Source of the DNA: Bacteroidales bacterium
Lineage (GTDB): Bacteria > Bacteroidota > Bacteroidia > Bacteroidales > UBA932
Assembly (NCBI GenBank): GCA_017437125.1
Contig: JAFSBV010000025.1
Coordinates: forward strand, 88,389-152,388
DNA: 64,000 nucleotides
Direction: 5' to 3'
The notes under the pieces are model-generated. The model ran no database searches and was not told the DNA's origin. It saw nothing but the letters and a program-made list of their open reading frames with translations. Positions within the stretch are counted from its first letter, which is position 1. Each line of letters opens with the position of its first letter. Below are positions 34,744 through 43,235 of this stretch, in pieces. The position numbers and the translations under genes were made by a program.

Positions 34744-37700
34744 ATGGCAAATGAGAAAAAATTCGTCACTTGTGACGGTAACTGGGCAGCTGCGCACATC
34801 GCCTACCTTTTCAGTGAGCATGCAGCGATCTACCCTATCACGCCTTCTTCGACCATGGCGGAATATGTGGACGAGTGGGCAGCTCAGGGAAAGAAGAACC
34901 TCTTCGGTGAGGTTGTGAAGGTAACAGAGATGCAGAGTGAGGGTGGTGCTGCCGGTGCAGTACACGGTTCTCTTCAGGCTGGTGCCCTTACAACCACATT
35001 CACAGCATCCCAGGGTCTTCTCCTCATGATCCCTAACATGTACAAGATCGCAGGAGAAATGCTTCCTACCGTATTCCATGTTTCAGCACGTGCTCTTGCA
35101 TCGCACGCACTTTCCATCTTCGGTGACCATCAGGACGTGATGGCATGCCGCCAGACAGGATTTGCAATGCTTGCATCAGCTTCAGTTCAGGAAGCTCTCG
35201 ACATGGCCGCAGTGGCACATCTCTCTGCCATCAAGTCAAGCATTCCTTTCCTCCACTTCTTCGACGGTTTCCGTACTTCTCACGAGATCCAGAAGATCGA
35301 GCTCATCGATGAGGCTGCCCTCAAGGATATGGTAAGCACAAAGTCACTCGCAAAGTTCCGCGCAAAGGCTCTTTCACCAGACGCTCCTGTAACACGCGGT
35401 ACAGCACAGAACGGTGACGTTTATTTCCAGGCTCGCGAGGCTTGTAACCAGTATTATGATGCAGTTCCAGACGTAGTGGCACGCTATATGGGCGAGATCA
35501 GCGAGCTTACAGGCCGCGACTACCGTCCGTTCGACTACTACGGAGATCCTGAAGCAGAGAACATCATCGTTGCAATGGGTTCCGTTACCGAGACAATCAA
35601 GGAGACCATCGACTACCTCGCAGCTCAGGGCAAGAAGGTCGGCGTGATGATCGTACGCCTCTACAGGCCATTCTCTGCAAAGTACTTCATGAAGGCACTT
35701 CCTAAGAGCGTGAAGAGAATCGCCGTTATCGACAGGACCAAGGAGCCAGGTGCCCTCGGAGAACCTCTCTTCCTTGACATCAAGACCCTCTTCCAGGGCG
35801 TTGAGAACGCACCGCTCGTGATCGGCGGACGCTATGGTCTTTCTTCTAAGGACACTACTCCTGCACAGATCGTTTCAATCTATGAGAACCTCGAGATGGC
35901 TGAGCCTAAGGACGGTTTCACAATCGGAATCGTTGACGACGTGACATTCAAGTCTCTCCCTCAGAAGGAGGAGTTCTCTATCGTGAAGCCAGGTACAACA
36001 GAGTGCAAGTTCTTCGGTCTCGGTTCTGACGGTACTGTAGGTGCAAACAAGAACACCATCAAGATCATCGGTGACAACACTCCTAAGTACTGCCAGGCAT
36101 ATTTCGACTATGACTCGAAGAAGTCAGGCGGATACACATGTTCACACCTCCGTTTCGGTGACCTCCCTATCAAGGCTCCTTACCTCGTAGGTACTCCGGA
36201 CTTCGTTGCATGCCACGTTCCTTCATACCTCACAAAGTATGACGTGCTCAAGGGCATCAAGGAGAACGGTACACTCCTCCTCAACAGCCTCTGGGATGAA
36301 GAAGAGACACTCAAGAGGATCCCTGACCATGTAAAGGCTATCATCGGAAAGAAGAACATCACCCTCTATATCATCAACGCTACAAAGATCGCTGCAGAGA
36401 TCGGACTCGGCGGACGTACAAACACCATCCTCCAGTCTGCATTCTTCAAGATCACAGGCATCATCCCTTACGAGGAGGCTGTAGGCTACATGAAGAAGGC
36501 TATCGTGAAGAGCTACGGCAAGAAGGGTGAGCACATCGTGAACATGAACTACGCTGCAGTTGACAGAGGTGGCGAATATACAAAGGTCGAGATCCCTGCT
36601 GACTGGAAGGACATCACCGCCAAGTTCGAGAATCCTAACAAGGACCGTCTCGCTCCTGCATTCGTGAAGGAGATCGCTGACGTTGTAAACGCTCAGACCG
36701 GCGACACCCTCCCTGTAAGCGCATTCAACGAGTATGTTGACGGTACTATCCCTGCAGGCACGACCGCTTATGAGAAGCGTGGTGTTGCAGTGAAGGTTCC
36801 TGAATGGCAGGCTGACAACTGTATCCAGTGCAACAGCTGTGCATTCGTTTGTCCTCACGCTGCCATCCGTCCGTTCCTCCTCACTGACGAGGAAGCTGCA
36901 AACGCACCTGAGGGTCTCAAGCTTCAGGACGGCAAGGCTACATTCAAGGCATACAAGTTCGCTCTCAGCGTTTCAGTCCTCGACTGTACAGGTTGCGGCA
37001 ACTGTGCCGACGTCTGCCCATCGAAGGAGAAGGCTCTCGTAATGAAGCCGCTCGGAACACAGGAGGCAGAGCAGAAGAACTTCGACTATCTGCACTCACA
37101 CATCGGATACAAGGACAACGTCCAGCCTAAGACAGGCAACGTGAAGAACGCTCAGTTCGCACAGCCTCTCTTCGAGTTCTCAGGAGCTTGTGCTGGTTGC
37201 GGTGAGACACCTTATATCAAGACTATAACACAGCTCTTCGGTGATCACATGATGATCGCGAACGCTACAGGATGTTCATCTATTTATGGTGCATCATTCC
37301 CTGCAGCTCCATACTGCAAGAACAACGAGGGTCACGGTCCGGCTTGGGCCAACTCACTCTTCGAGGACTTCTGCGAGTTCGGTCTCGGTATGAAGCTCGG
37401 TTCTGACAGGGCACGTATGACTGTTGCGAAGCTCATGGAGCAGGGTCTCAGCTGCACTTGCTGCACTGACGAGATGAAGGCTCTCTTCACTCAGTGGCTC
37501 GAGAACAAGGAGGATGCAAAGGTTACACGCGAGGTTGCCGACAAGCTCATTCCTCTCTGCGAGGGTTGCGGATGCGACGTATGCAAGGGTCTCGTTGAGT
37601 ACAAGACATTCATCCCTGCACGCAGCCAGTGGATCATCGGTGGTGACGGTGCATCTTATGATATCGGATACGGCGGACTCGACCATGTGCTTGCTTCAGG

Positions 37701-38268
37701 CGAGAACGTGAACATCCTCGTACTCGATACAGAGGTTTACTCTAACACAGGCGGACAGTCTTCAAAGGCTACTCCTGCCGGAGCTATCGCGAAGTTCGCT
37801 GCTTCAGGCAAGAGAGTACGCAAGAAGGACCTCGGTATGATGGCGATGAGCTACGGCTATGTCTATGTTGCACAGGTTGCAATGGGTGCATCTCCAGCTC
37901 AGTACTTCAACGCTATCAAGGAGGCTGAGGCATATGACGGTCCGTCACTCGTGATCGCTTACGCTCCTTGTATCAACCATGGTCTCAAGGCCGGTATGGG
38001 TCTTAGCCAGAAGGAGGAGAAGCTCGCAGTCGAGTGCGGTTACTGGCATCTCTACAGGTACAACCCTGCACTCGAGGGAACAGACAAGAATCCGTTCACT
38101 CTCGACAGCAAGGAGCCTGACTGGAGCAAGTTCCAGGACTTCCTCAAGGGTGAGGTTCGTTTCGCTTCTCTCTACAAGATGTATCCTGACTCTGCTGAGG
38201 AGCTCCTCCAGAAGACAGAGGAATTCGCTAAGGTTCGTCTTGAGACTTACAAGAGACTTGCTAAATAA
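34744..38268 (+). CDS. nifJ: Pyruvate:ferredoxin (flavodoxin) oxidoreductase
   Basis: A one-chain, 1174-residue PFOR that turns pyruvate + CoA into acetyl-CoA, CO2 and reduced ferredoxin in anaerobes. Domains in order: domain I with YPITPSSTMAEYVDEW near residue 30, domain II/III, a two-cluster ferredoxin insert near residues 693-760 (CIQCNSCAFVCP and CTGCGNCADVCP), and the TPP domain with the proximal-cluster region CAGCGETPYIK near 816 and GDGASYDIGYGGLDHVL. Codon use is strongly biased (CTC, AAG, GAG, GGT), as in highly expressed genes. A ferredoxin gene lies at 42.9-43.1 kb. The stop overlaps the next start by one base. Confidence 0.97.
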   Translation: MANEKKFVTCDGNWAAAHIAYLFSEHAAIYPITPSSTMAEYVDEWAAQGKKNLFGEVVKVTEMQSEGGAAGAVHGSLQAGALTTTFTASQGLLLMIPNMYKIAGEMLPTVFHVSARALASHALSIFGDHQDVMACRQTGFAMLASASVQEALDMAAVAHLSAIKSSIPFLHFFDGFRTSHEIQKIELIDEAALKDMVSTKSLAKFRAKALSPDAPVTRGTAQNGDVYFQAREACNQYYDAVPDVVARYMGEISELTGRDYRPFDYYGDPEAENIIVAMGSVTETIKETIDYLAAQGKKVGVMIVRLYRPFSAKYFMKALPKSVKRIAVIDRTKEPGALGEPLFLDIKTLFQGVENAPLVIGGRYGLSSKDTTPAQIVSIYENLEMAEPKDGFTIGIVDDVTFKSLPQKEEFSIVKPGTTECKFFGLGSDGTVGANKNTIKIIGDNTPKYCQAYFDYDSKKSGGYTCSHLRFGDLPIKAPYLVGTPDFVACHVPSYLTKYDVLKGIKENGTLLLNSLWDEEETLKRIPDHVKAIIGKKNITLYIINATKIAAEIGLGGRTNTILQSAFFKITGIIPYEEAVGYMKKAIVKSYGKKGEHIVNMNYAAVDRGGEYTKVEIPADWKDITAKFENPNKDRLAPAFVKEIADVVNAQTGDTLPVSAFNEYVDGTIPAGTTAYEKRGVAVKVPEWQADNCIQCNSCAFVCPHAAIRPFLLTDEEAANAPEGLKLQDGKATFKAYKFALSVSVLDCTGCGNCADVCPSKEKALVMKPLGTQEAEQKNFDYLHSHIGYKDNVQPKTGNVKNAQFAQPLFEFSGACAGCGETPYIKTITQLFGDHMMIANATGCSSIYGASFPAAPYCKNNEGHGPAWANSLFEDFCEFGLGMKLGSDRARMTVAKLMEQGLSCTCCTDEMKALFTQWLENKEDAKVTREVADKLIPLCEGCGCDVCKGLVEYKTFIPARSQWIIGGDGASYDIGYGGLDHVLASGENVNILVLDTEVYSNTGGQSSKATPAGAIAKFAASGKRVRKKDLGMMAMSYGYVYVAQVAMGASPAQYFNAIKEAEAYDGPSLVIAYAPCINHGLKAGMGLSQKEEKLAVECGYWHLYRYNPALEGTDKNPFTLDSKEPDWSKFQDFLKGEVRFASLYKMYPDSAEELLQKTEEFAKVRLETYKRLAK

Positions 38269-39281
38269 TGAGAAGAATCATCATTTCCATATTACTCAGC
38301 GCAGCCTTCATGGCTGCGCCGAGTGTTTATGCAGGTGCCCAAAGCGTCTGCAGGCTGGAGCCGTCTATGACAATACTTCTTTATCCGGAAGGTCAGACAG
38401 TTTCTTCAGGTCTGACTGAAGATGGAAATCCCAAAACGTCAAATGAACTGGCCGGGCCGGAATGGACTGACGAGACCGGAAGGATCGGAAACATCTCTGA
38501 CAGTGCCCGAATAGATATTTATCTACCAAAGAAGGGCAACGGTCAGATGATAATCGTATGTCCCGGCGGAGGCTACAGATATGTATCTGCACGCAAGGAA
38601 GGTCTCCATGTCGCAGACTGGATGGTATCCAGAGGCATAGCAACAGTTGTAGTAAAATATAGGATGCCGGACGGTCATTGGGAAGTTCCGCTTACTGATA
38701 TACAGAATGCCTTCCGTTACTGCAGGGCACATGCTTCCGAGTGGGGAGTGAAGCAGATAGGAGTGATCGGTTTCTCTGCCGGAGGTCATCTGGCGGCCTG
38801 CGCGAGCACATTATATACAGATGCTGTGACAAGACCTGACTTCTCGGTCCTGATTTATCCTGTAATATCATTGGACAGGAAATACACGCATCAGGGAACC
38901 AGGAACAATCTCCTCGGAAAAGATGAAATCTGGGAGGACCGAGACAAAAAGGTTGACGAATTCATGGAAGCTCAGAAGTTGCATCACGACCTGCTTGAGC
39001 ATTACTCTCTCCAGAACCATATTTCTTCCGACACACCTGTTACATTTCTGGCTCACTGCACAGACGATGCTACAGTCCCTGTCGAACACAGTCTGATGTA
39101 CTATTCAAGGCTCAACGACTGCAAGGTTCCTGTGGAAATGCACATATATCCTGAAGGGGGACATGGATGGGGCTTCTCATCCGAGAAATGGGCAGGAAAG
39201 GGGAAAGACAAGCTTTCCTATGCAAGAAAAGAGTTCGACGCTTCTTTAGAACGCTGGCTGGAAAGTATCAGAACGAAGTAA
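38268..39281 (+). CDS. Exported alpha/beta-hydrolase (acetyl-esterase-like)
   Basis: A 337-residue esterase with a signal peptide (to about residue 26, APSVYAGAQ). The oxyanion motif is CPGGGYRYVS, the nucleophile is in GFSAGGHLAA, the Asp in HCTDDATVPVEHS and the His in EGGHGWGF; this matches the BD-FAE/Aes-type esterases that remove acetyl or feruloyl groups from plant or host glycans. It begins on the last base of the PFOR stop (TAATG), an odd partner for a carbohydrate esterase. Its 3' end overlaps the convergent LysR gene by 14 bases. Confidence 0.88.
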   Translation: MRRIIISILLSAAFMAAPSVYAGAQSVCRLEPSMTILLYPEGQTVSSGLTEDGNPKTSNELAGPEWTDETGRIGNISDSARIDIYLPKKGNGQMIIVCPGGGYRYVSARKEGLHVADWMVSRGIATVVVKYRMPDGHWEVPLTDIQNAFRYCRAHASEWGVKQIGVIGFSAGGHLAACASTLYTDAVTRPDFSVLIYPVISLDRKYTHQGTRNNLLGKDEIWEDRDKKVDEFMEAQKLHHDLLEHYSLQNHISSDTPVTFLAHCTDDATVPVEHSLMYYSRLNDCKVPVEMHIYPEGGHGWGFSSEKWAGKGKDKLSYARKEFDASLERWLESIRTK

Positions 39282-39873
39282 GATATTCCTTCAGAAGACG
39301 GCAGAGCTTCGTACATGCGAATGCCTGTGTCGGTCTGTAAAGGACATCGAAATATACCGATTTCTCATGGGTGGCTTTAAAGTCACCCATTTTTGGTGGT
39401 CTGGAGACAGACATCCTCACTCTGGCGATCGAATCAGGATTAATGTCGAACGGAGATTCCGGCGAAGGTTTCAGCTCGAGAACAAGATCTGCATCCTCGA
39501 ATATGGCCTTCTCGAAGGAAACTTCAGGATGGACGGTCATGAATTCCTCCAAAGCCGGTGCGACAAAGAAGGAATATAGCTCTTCAGAGGCAGAAATGCG
39601 CACCTGAGCATCCTGAAGGCGGACGAAAAGATTCCCTGCCGCCGCACATTCTTCTGCAATCCTTACAGCACGTTCCATAAGGACTTTGCCCTGAGGCGTC
39701 AGCACGACCTCACCGCGAAGTCTTTCAAACAGCTTCACTCCTATTGCCTTTTCCAGTTCCGATACATTCTGACTGACAGCAGGCTGAGTGATTCCCAGCT
39801 CGGCCGCAGCCTTGGTGAAACTTTTCTCACGTGCCACGGTCATGAACACCTTCAATCTGAAATCTTCGAACAT
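39268..39873 (-). CDS. LysR-family regulator with a shortened effector domain
   Basis: A 201-residue regulator from ATG 39871-39873 (MFEDFRLKVFMTVAREKSFT). Residues 1-65 are the LysR winged helix (AAAELGITQPAVSQNVSELE, then LFERLRGEVVLTPQG). The rest is much shorter than the usual ~200-residue co-inducer domain; it resembles only its first half (VRISASEELYSFFVAPALEEFMT). The short form is not a frameshift: the frame ends cleanly. A 10-base-arm dyad and a promoter for the divergent M16 peptidase stand just upstream, so it may control itself and that protease. Confidence 0.85.
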   Translation of the reverse strand: MFEDFRLKVFMTVAREKSFTKAAAELGITQPAVSQNVSELEKAIGVKLFERLRGEVVLTPQGKVLMERAVRIAEECAAAGNLFVRLQDAQVRISASEELYSFFVAPALEEFMTVHPEVSFEKAIFEDADLVLELKPSPESPFDINPDSIARVRMSVSRPPKMGDFKATHEKSVYFDVLYRPTQAFACTKLCRLLKEYLTSF

Positions 39874-39889
39874 ATACCTCTGTTTTGGA

Positions 39890-39897
39890 CAAAGATA
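39890..39897 (-). promoter_or_regulatory. LysR gene -7 box
   Basis: Minus-strand TATCTTTG, 16 bases upstream of the LysR ATG; its -33 region falls in the dyad 39908-39939. Confidence 0.5.
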
Positions 39898-39907
39898 CAA
39901 TATTTTT

Positions 39908-39939
39908 AGATTGTCTTTCTGGAAAAAATAAGACAATCT
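39908..39939. promoter_or_regulatory. Dyad between lysR and the M16 peptidase gene
   Basis: AGATTGTCTT (39908-39917) and AAGACAATCT (39930-39939) are exact reverse complements, 12 bases apart, in a form fitting LysR-type operators. The dyad covers the -33 regions of both divergent promoters. Confidence 0.6.
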
Positions 39940-39954
39940 TTACATTATTATAAT

Positions 39955-39962
39955 TATATTTG
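39955..39962 (+). promoter_or_regulatory. M16 peptidase -7 box
   Basis: TATATTTG on the plus strand, 79 bases before the ATG and 15 bases after the dyad; no TTTG at -33, which fits a promoter needing an activator. Confidence 0.5.
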
Positions 39963-40041
39963 TAGCTTATACGCAACTTTAGCGTCTAACAATCATATAC
40001 TTGAAACTAATCAAACCAAAACGAACATAAATCTTTAGAGT

Positions 40042-42834
40042 ATGAAACGTTTATTTATCATCATCGCGGCCATGTTCGCCGCTATCATGGCATTCGGTCA
40101 GACTCCGCTTCCAAACGATCCTGCAGTAAGGACCGGAAAGCTGGAGAACGGAATGACCTATTACATCCGTCACAATGACCAGCCTGCACAGAGAGCAGAA
40201 TTCTATCTTGCCACTGACGTGGGAGCATTCCAGGAAGAGGACCATCAGGACGGTCTCGCCCACTTCCTCGAGCACATGTGCTTCAACGGTACCAAGAATT
40301 TCCCTGGCAAGGCGCTTCTCGACTGGCTTCAGAGCATCGGAGCAGAATTCGGTAGAAACATCAACGCTTCTACAGGATTCGAGCAGACACAGTATATGCT
40401 CAACAACATCCCTGTCGTAAGGGAGACAATCGTTGACTCATGCCTCCTCATCCTCCACGACTATTCACACTTCGTGACTTGCGATCCTGCCGAGATCGAC
40501 GCTGAGAGAGGCGTCATCCTCGAGGAGAGACGTACAAGAAGAAACGCAGAGTGGAGACTCTTCGAGAAGTCGCTTCCATATTACTATGGTGACACTCCAT
40601 ATGCAAGAAGAACCCTCATCGGTGGAGAGGAGCAGCTCAAGACTTTCGCACCTGAGAGCCTTACAAGCTTCTATGAAACATGGTGTCGTCCTGATCTTCA
40701 GGCAGTTATCGTAGTCGGTGACGTGGACGTCGATCAGATCGAGGCAAAGATCAAGACTATCTTCGCCGACATCCCTGCACCGGTAAATCCTCAGCCTAAG
40801 GTCCTCCACAAGATTCCGGATAACGTAGAGCCTATCGTAGGTATCCTTACAGATCCTGAGATGACATCTTCAAGCATCGAGGTGCTTTGGAAGAGCGAGC
40901 CTATGCCTAAGGAGTTCATGAACACTGACGTGGCATTCATGACAGACCTCATCAAGATGTATGTACGCCTCATCATGCGTGAGCGTTTCTCAGATATCAC
41001 AGCCAAGCCTGACGCACCGTTCCTTGGAGCAAGCTTCTCTATCAGCAACCTCTGCAACTCATGTGACGCTACAATGGGTACTGTATCATTCAAGGAAGGT
41101 GATGCTGTGAACGCATTCACTGCATTCATGACTGAAATCGAGAAGATGAAGAGATTCGGATTCACCGACGGTGAGGTTCAGCGTGCAAAGGACAACATCA
41201 TCAGCAGCTACGAGCGCGCTGTAGAGGCTGCCCCTACCCGCAAGAACGCTGAGTTCGTTTACCCGCTTCTTTACAACTTCTACGACAATTCTCCTTATAT
41301 GGAGCCTGAGACAGAGCTTCAGCTTGCTCAGATGGTATGCGCACAGCTCAACGCTCAGATCCTCAACCAGGTTGTCGCTCAGTTCATCACTGACGAGAAC
41401 ATGGTTATCCTTTACAACGGTCCTGAAAAGGCCGGTCTCGTAAATCCTACAGAACAGGAGCTCACAGGCGTTCTTGCTGCAGTGAAGAATGCTGAGATCG
41501 CAGCGAACGTAGAGGACAGCGTGAACGAGCCTTTCATCAGCGGCGACCTCAAGGGTTCAGCTGTAAAGAAGGAGGCTGAGACTATCTATGGCGCAACTGA
41601 ATGGACACTCAAGAACGGTGTGAAGGTTGTCGTACTCCCTACACAGTACAAGCAGGATCAGGTAATGTTCACCATCAAGAAGGACGGAGGAAACAGTCTT
41701 ATCGCAACTGAGGACATGCCTTCATTCGAGCAGAACATCTGGACTCTCTTCCTCAACAACTCCGGTATCTCCAAGTTCTCCGGAACACAGGTTCCTAAGA
41801 TGCTTGCAGGAAAGAACCTCAGCGTAACACCTTTCATCGGTGCCACACAGCATGGCGTTCAGGGATCAAGCACTCCTAAGGATTTCGAGACGGCACTCCA
41901 GCTCACATACCTCTACTTCGCAGATCCACGCTTCGACGAGGCTGAGTATGAGACAGGAATCCAGCAGATCAAGGCTATCCTTCCTAATATCGCAAAGAAC
42001 CCTGACTTCCTCTTCCAGAACGCTGCAAACAGGATCCTTTATAACAATCCACGTCTTGCAGAACTCAATGACGAGACTCTTGCAAAGGCTGATCTTGCTA
42101 CTATCGAGAGAGTTTACAGAGAACTCTTCAAGGATGCTGCAGGTGCCGAGATGTATATTACCGGTAATGTTGATCCAGCTGCCATCAAGCCGCTTGTTGA
42201 GAAGTATATCGGTTCTATCGCAAAGGGCAAGAAGGCTGCCAAGGTAAATCAGGACAATGTAATCAGCATCGTGAAGGGTCAGGTGGACGAGACTGTGAAG
42301 CTCCCTATGGAGACTCCTAAGTCAACCGTAATCCAGGTCTATACAGCTTACATGCCTGTTGACACCAAGACAGAGGTTGCTCTCGAGGTTGCAAACTATG
42401 TTCTCGACATGATCTATACAAAGACCATCCGTGAGGAAGAAGGCGGTACATACGGCGTAGGTACTGCAATGGTAGGTCAGAGGGATCCTGAGGAAAGGGT
42501 GATCATCCAGGTTCAGTTCGACACAAATCCTGAGCAGGCTGCAAAGCTCAGCGAGCTTGCGATCAAGGGTCTGAAGGAACTCGCTGAGAACGGTCCTGAG
42601 CAGGACAAGTTCAACATGGCGATCGAGAACTTCAAGAAGAACCTCCCAGAGTCAAGAATCAACAACTCATACTGGTTCAGCAATCTCCAGAATTACTATG
42701 AGCATGGTATCGACTTTGACGCTGAGTACGAGGCTGCCGTTAACTCAGTCACCCCAGCTGACGTGAAGGCTGTCCTTCAGGCAGTGCTTGCACAGAACAA
42801 CCTTATCGAGATTACATCTGCTCCTCAGGAGTAG
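40042..42834 (+). CDS. M16-family zinc metallopeptidase (pitrilysin/insulinase type), exported
   Basis: A 930-residue periplasmic peptidase with a signal peptide (residues 1-19, ending IMAFGQ). The inverted zinc motif HFLEH is at residues 74-78, with the third ligand Glu in DAERGVILEERR about 76 residues later. Two M16 halves follow: the active N-half to ~residue 470 and an inactive C-half from ~520 (TEWTLKNGVKVVVLPTQYKQ). Codon bias is strong, as in PFOR. Such enzymes degrade peptides in the periplasm. A LysR gene is divergent, and a palindromic terminator follows. Confidence 0.95.
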   Translation: MKRLFIIIAAMFAAIMAFGQTPLPNDPAVRTGKLENGMTYYIRHNDQPAQRAEFYLATDVGAFQEEDHQDGLAHFLEHMCFNGTKNFPGKALLDWLQSIGAEFGRNINASTGFEQTQYMLNNIPVVRETIVDSCLLILHDYSHFVTCDPAEIDAERGVILEERRTRRNAEWRLFEKSLPYYYGDTPYARRTLIGGEEQLKTFAPESLTSFYETWCRPDLQAVIVVGDVDVDQIEAKIKTIFADIPAPVNPQPKVLHKIPDNVEPIVGILTDPEMTSSSIEVLWKSEPMPKEFMNTDVAFMTDLIKMYVRLIMRERFSDITAKPDAPFLGASFSISNLCNSCDATMGTVSFKEGDAVNAFTAFMTEIEKMKRFGFTDGEVQRAKDNIISSYERAVEAAPTRKNAEFVYPLLYNFYDNSPYMEPETELQLAQMVCAQLNAQILNQVVAQFITDENMVILYNGPEKAGLVNPTEQELTGVLAAVKNAEIAANVEDSVNEPFISGDLKGSAVKKEAETIYGATEWTLKNGVKVVVLPTQYKQDQVMFTIKKDGGNSLIATEDMPSFEQNIWTLFLNNSGISKFSGTQVPKMLAGKNLSVTPFIGATQHGVQGSSTPKDFETALQLTYLYFADPRFDEAEYETGIQQIKAILPNIAKNPDFLFQNAANRILYNNPRLAELNDETLAKADLATIERVYRELFKDAAGAEMYITGNVDPAAIKPLVEKYIGSIAKGKKAAKVNQDNVISIVKGQVDETVKLPMETPKSTVIQVYTAYMPVDTKTEVALEVANYVLDMIYTKTIREEEGGTYGVGTAMVGQRDPEERVIIQVQFDTNPEQAAKLSELAIKGLKELAENGPEQDKFNMAIENFKKNLPESRINNSYWFSNLQNYYEHGIDFDAEYEAAVNSVTPADVKAVLQAVLAQNNLIEITSAPQE

Positions 42835-42856
42835 GTGTAACCTCACCTATAAACAG

Positions 42857-42892
42857 AAAAGAGGATGACTGAATTCAGTCATCCTCTTTTTT
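42857..42892. terminator. Two-way terminator (34-base perfect palindrome)
   Basis: AAAAGAGGATGACTGAA followed by its exact reverse complement (42857-42890), then further T. A-run and T-run on both sides serve the M16 gene (plus) and the ferredoxin gene (minus). Confidence 0.9.
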
Positions 42893-42915
42893 GTCTGTGA
42901 ATACAGGCTACTGGA

Positions 42916-43086
42916 TTATTCGCCTGGTACGATTGCACCCATTGGGCATACGTCTGCACAAGTTCCGCAGTCGATGCATACGTTTGGATCGATCTTGTAG
43001 ATGTCACCCTCTGAAATAGCGCCTGTAGGGCACTCGCCAAGACATGTACCGCAAGCAGCGCAGTCTTCTGTAATTCTGTAAGCCAT
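42916..43086 (-). CDS. 2[4Fe-4S] ferredoxin (56 residues)
   Basis: A short minus-strand gene, ATG 43084-43086 to TAA 42916-42918. The product is a classical clostridial-type ferredoxin with two clusters, CAACGTCLGECP near residue 9 and CIDCGTCADVCP near residue 37, each CxxCxxCxxxCP. It is the natural electron acceptor for the PFOR encoded at 34.7-38.3 kb and would pass electrons to hydrogenase or Rnf. It has a complete promoter (43150-43180) and shares a palindromic terminator with the M16 peptidase gene. Confidence 0.95.
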   Translation of the reverse strand: MAYRITEDCAACGTCLGECPTGAISEGDIYKIDPNVCIDCGTCADVCPMGAIVPGE

Positions 43087-43149
43087 TTTCTTATCCTTTT
43101 AAAATGTTAGTATATTCAATCACGATGCCTCATAGGCATTTCAACTGCA

Positions 43150-43180
43150 AATTTAGACAAATAATTTAGATATTCAAAGT
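43150..43180 (-). promoter_or_regulatory. Ferredoxin gene promoter
   Basis: Minus strand TTTG (43177-43180), exactly 19 bases, TAAATTTG (43150-43157): full consensus. A small hairpin ATGCCT-CAT-AGGCAT (43125-43139) lies at the start of the leader. Confidence 0.85.
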
Positions 43181-43201
43181 CAGACTTCACATGATTTGTA
43201 C

Positions 43202-43209
43202 TATCTTTG
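43202..43209 (+). promoter_or_regulatory. -7 box for the DUF1573 gene
   Basis: TATCTTTG, 27 bases before the chosen ATG (43236); lies inside the longer alternative reading frame, which supports the later start. Confidence 0.5.
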
Positions 43210-43235
43210 TCATAGGTATATATAAACGTCAGATC

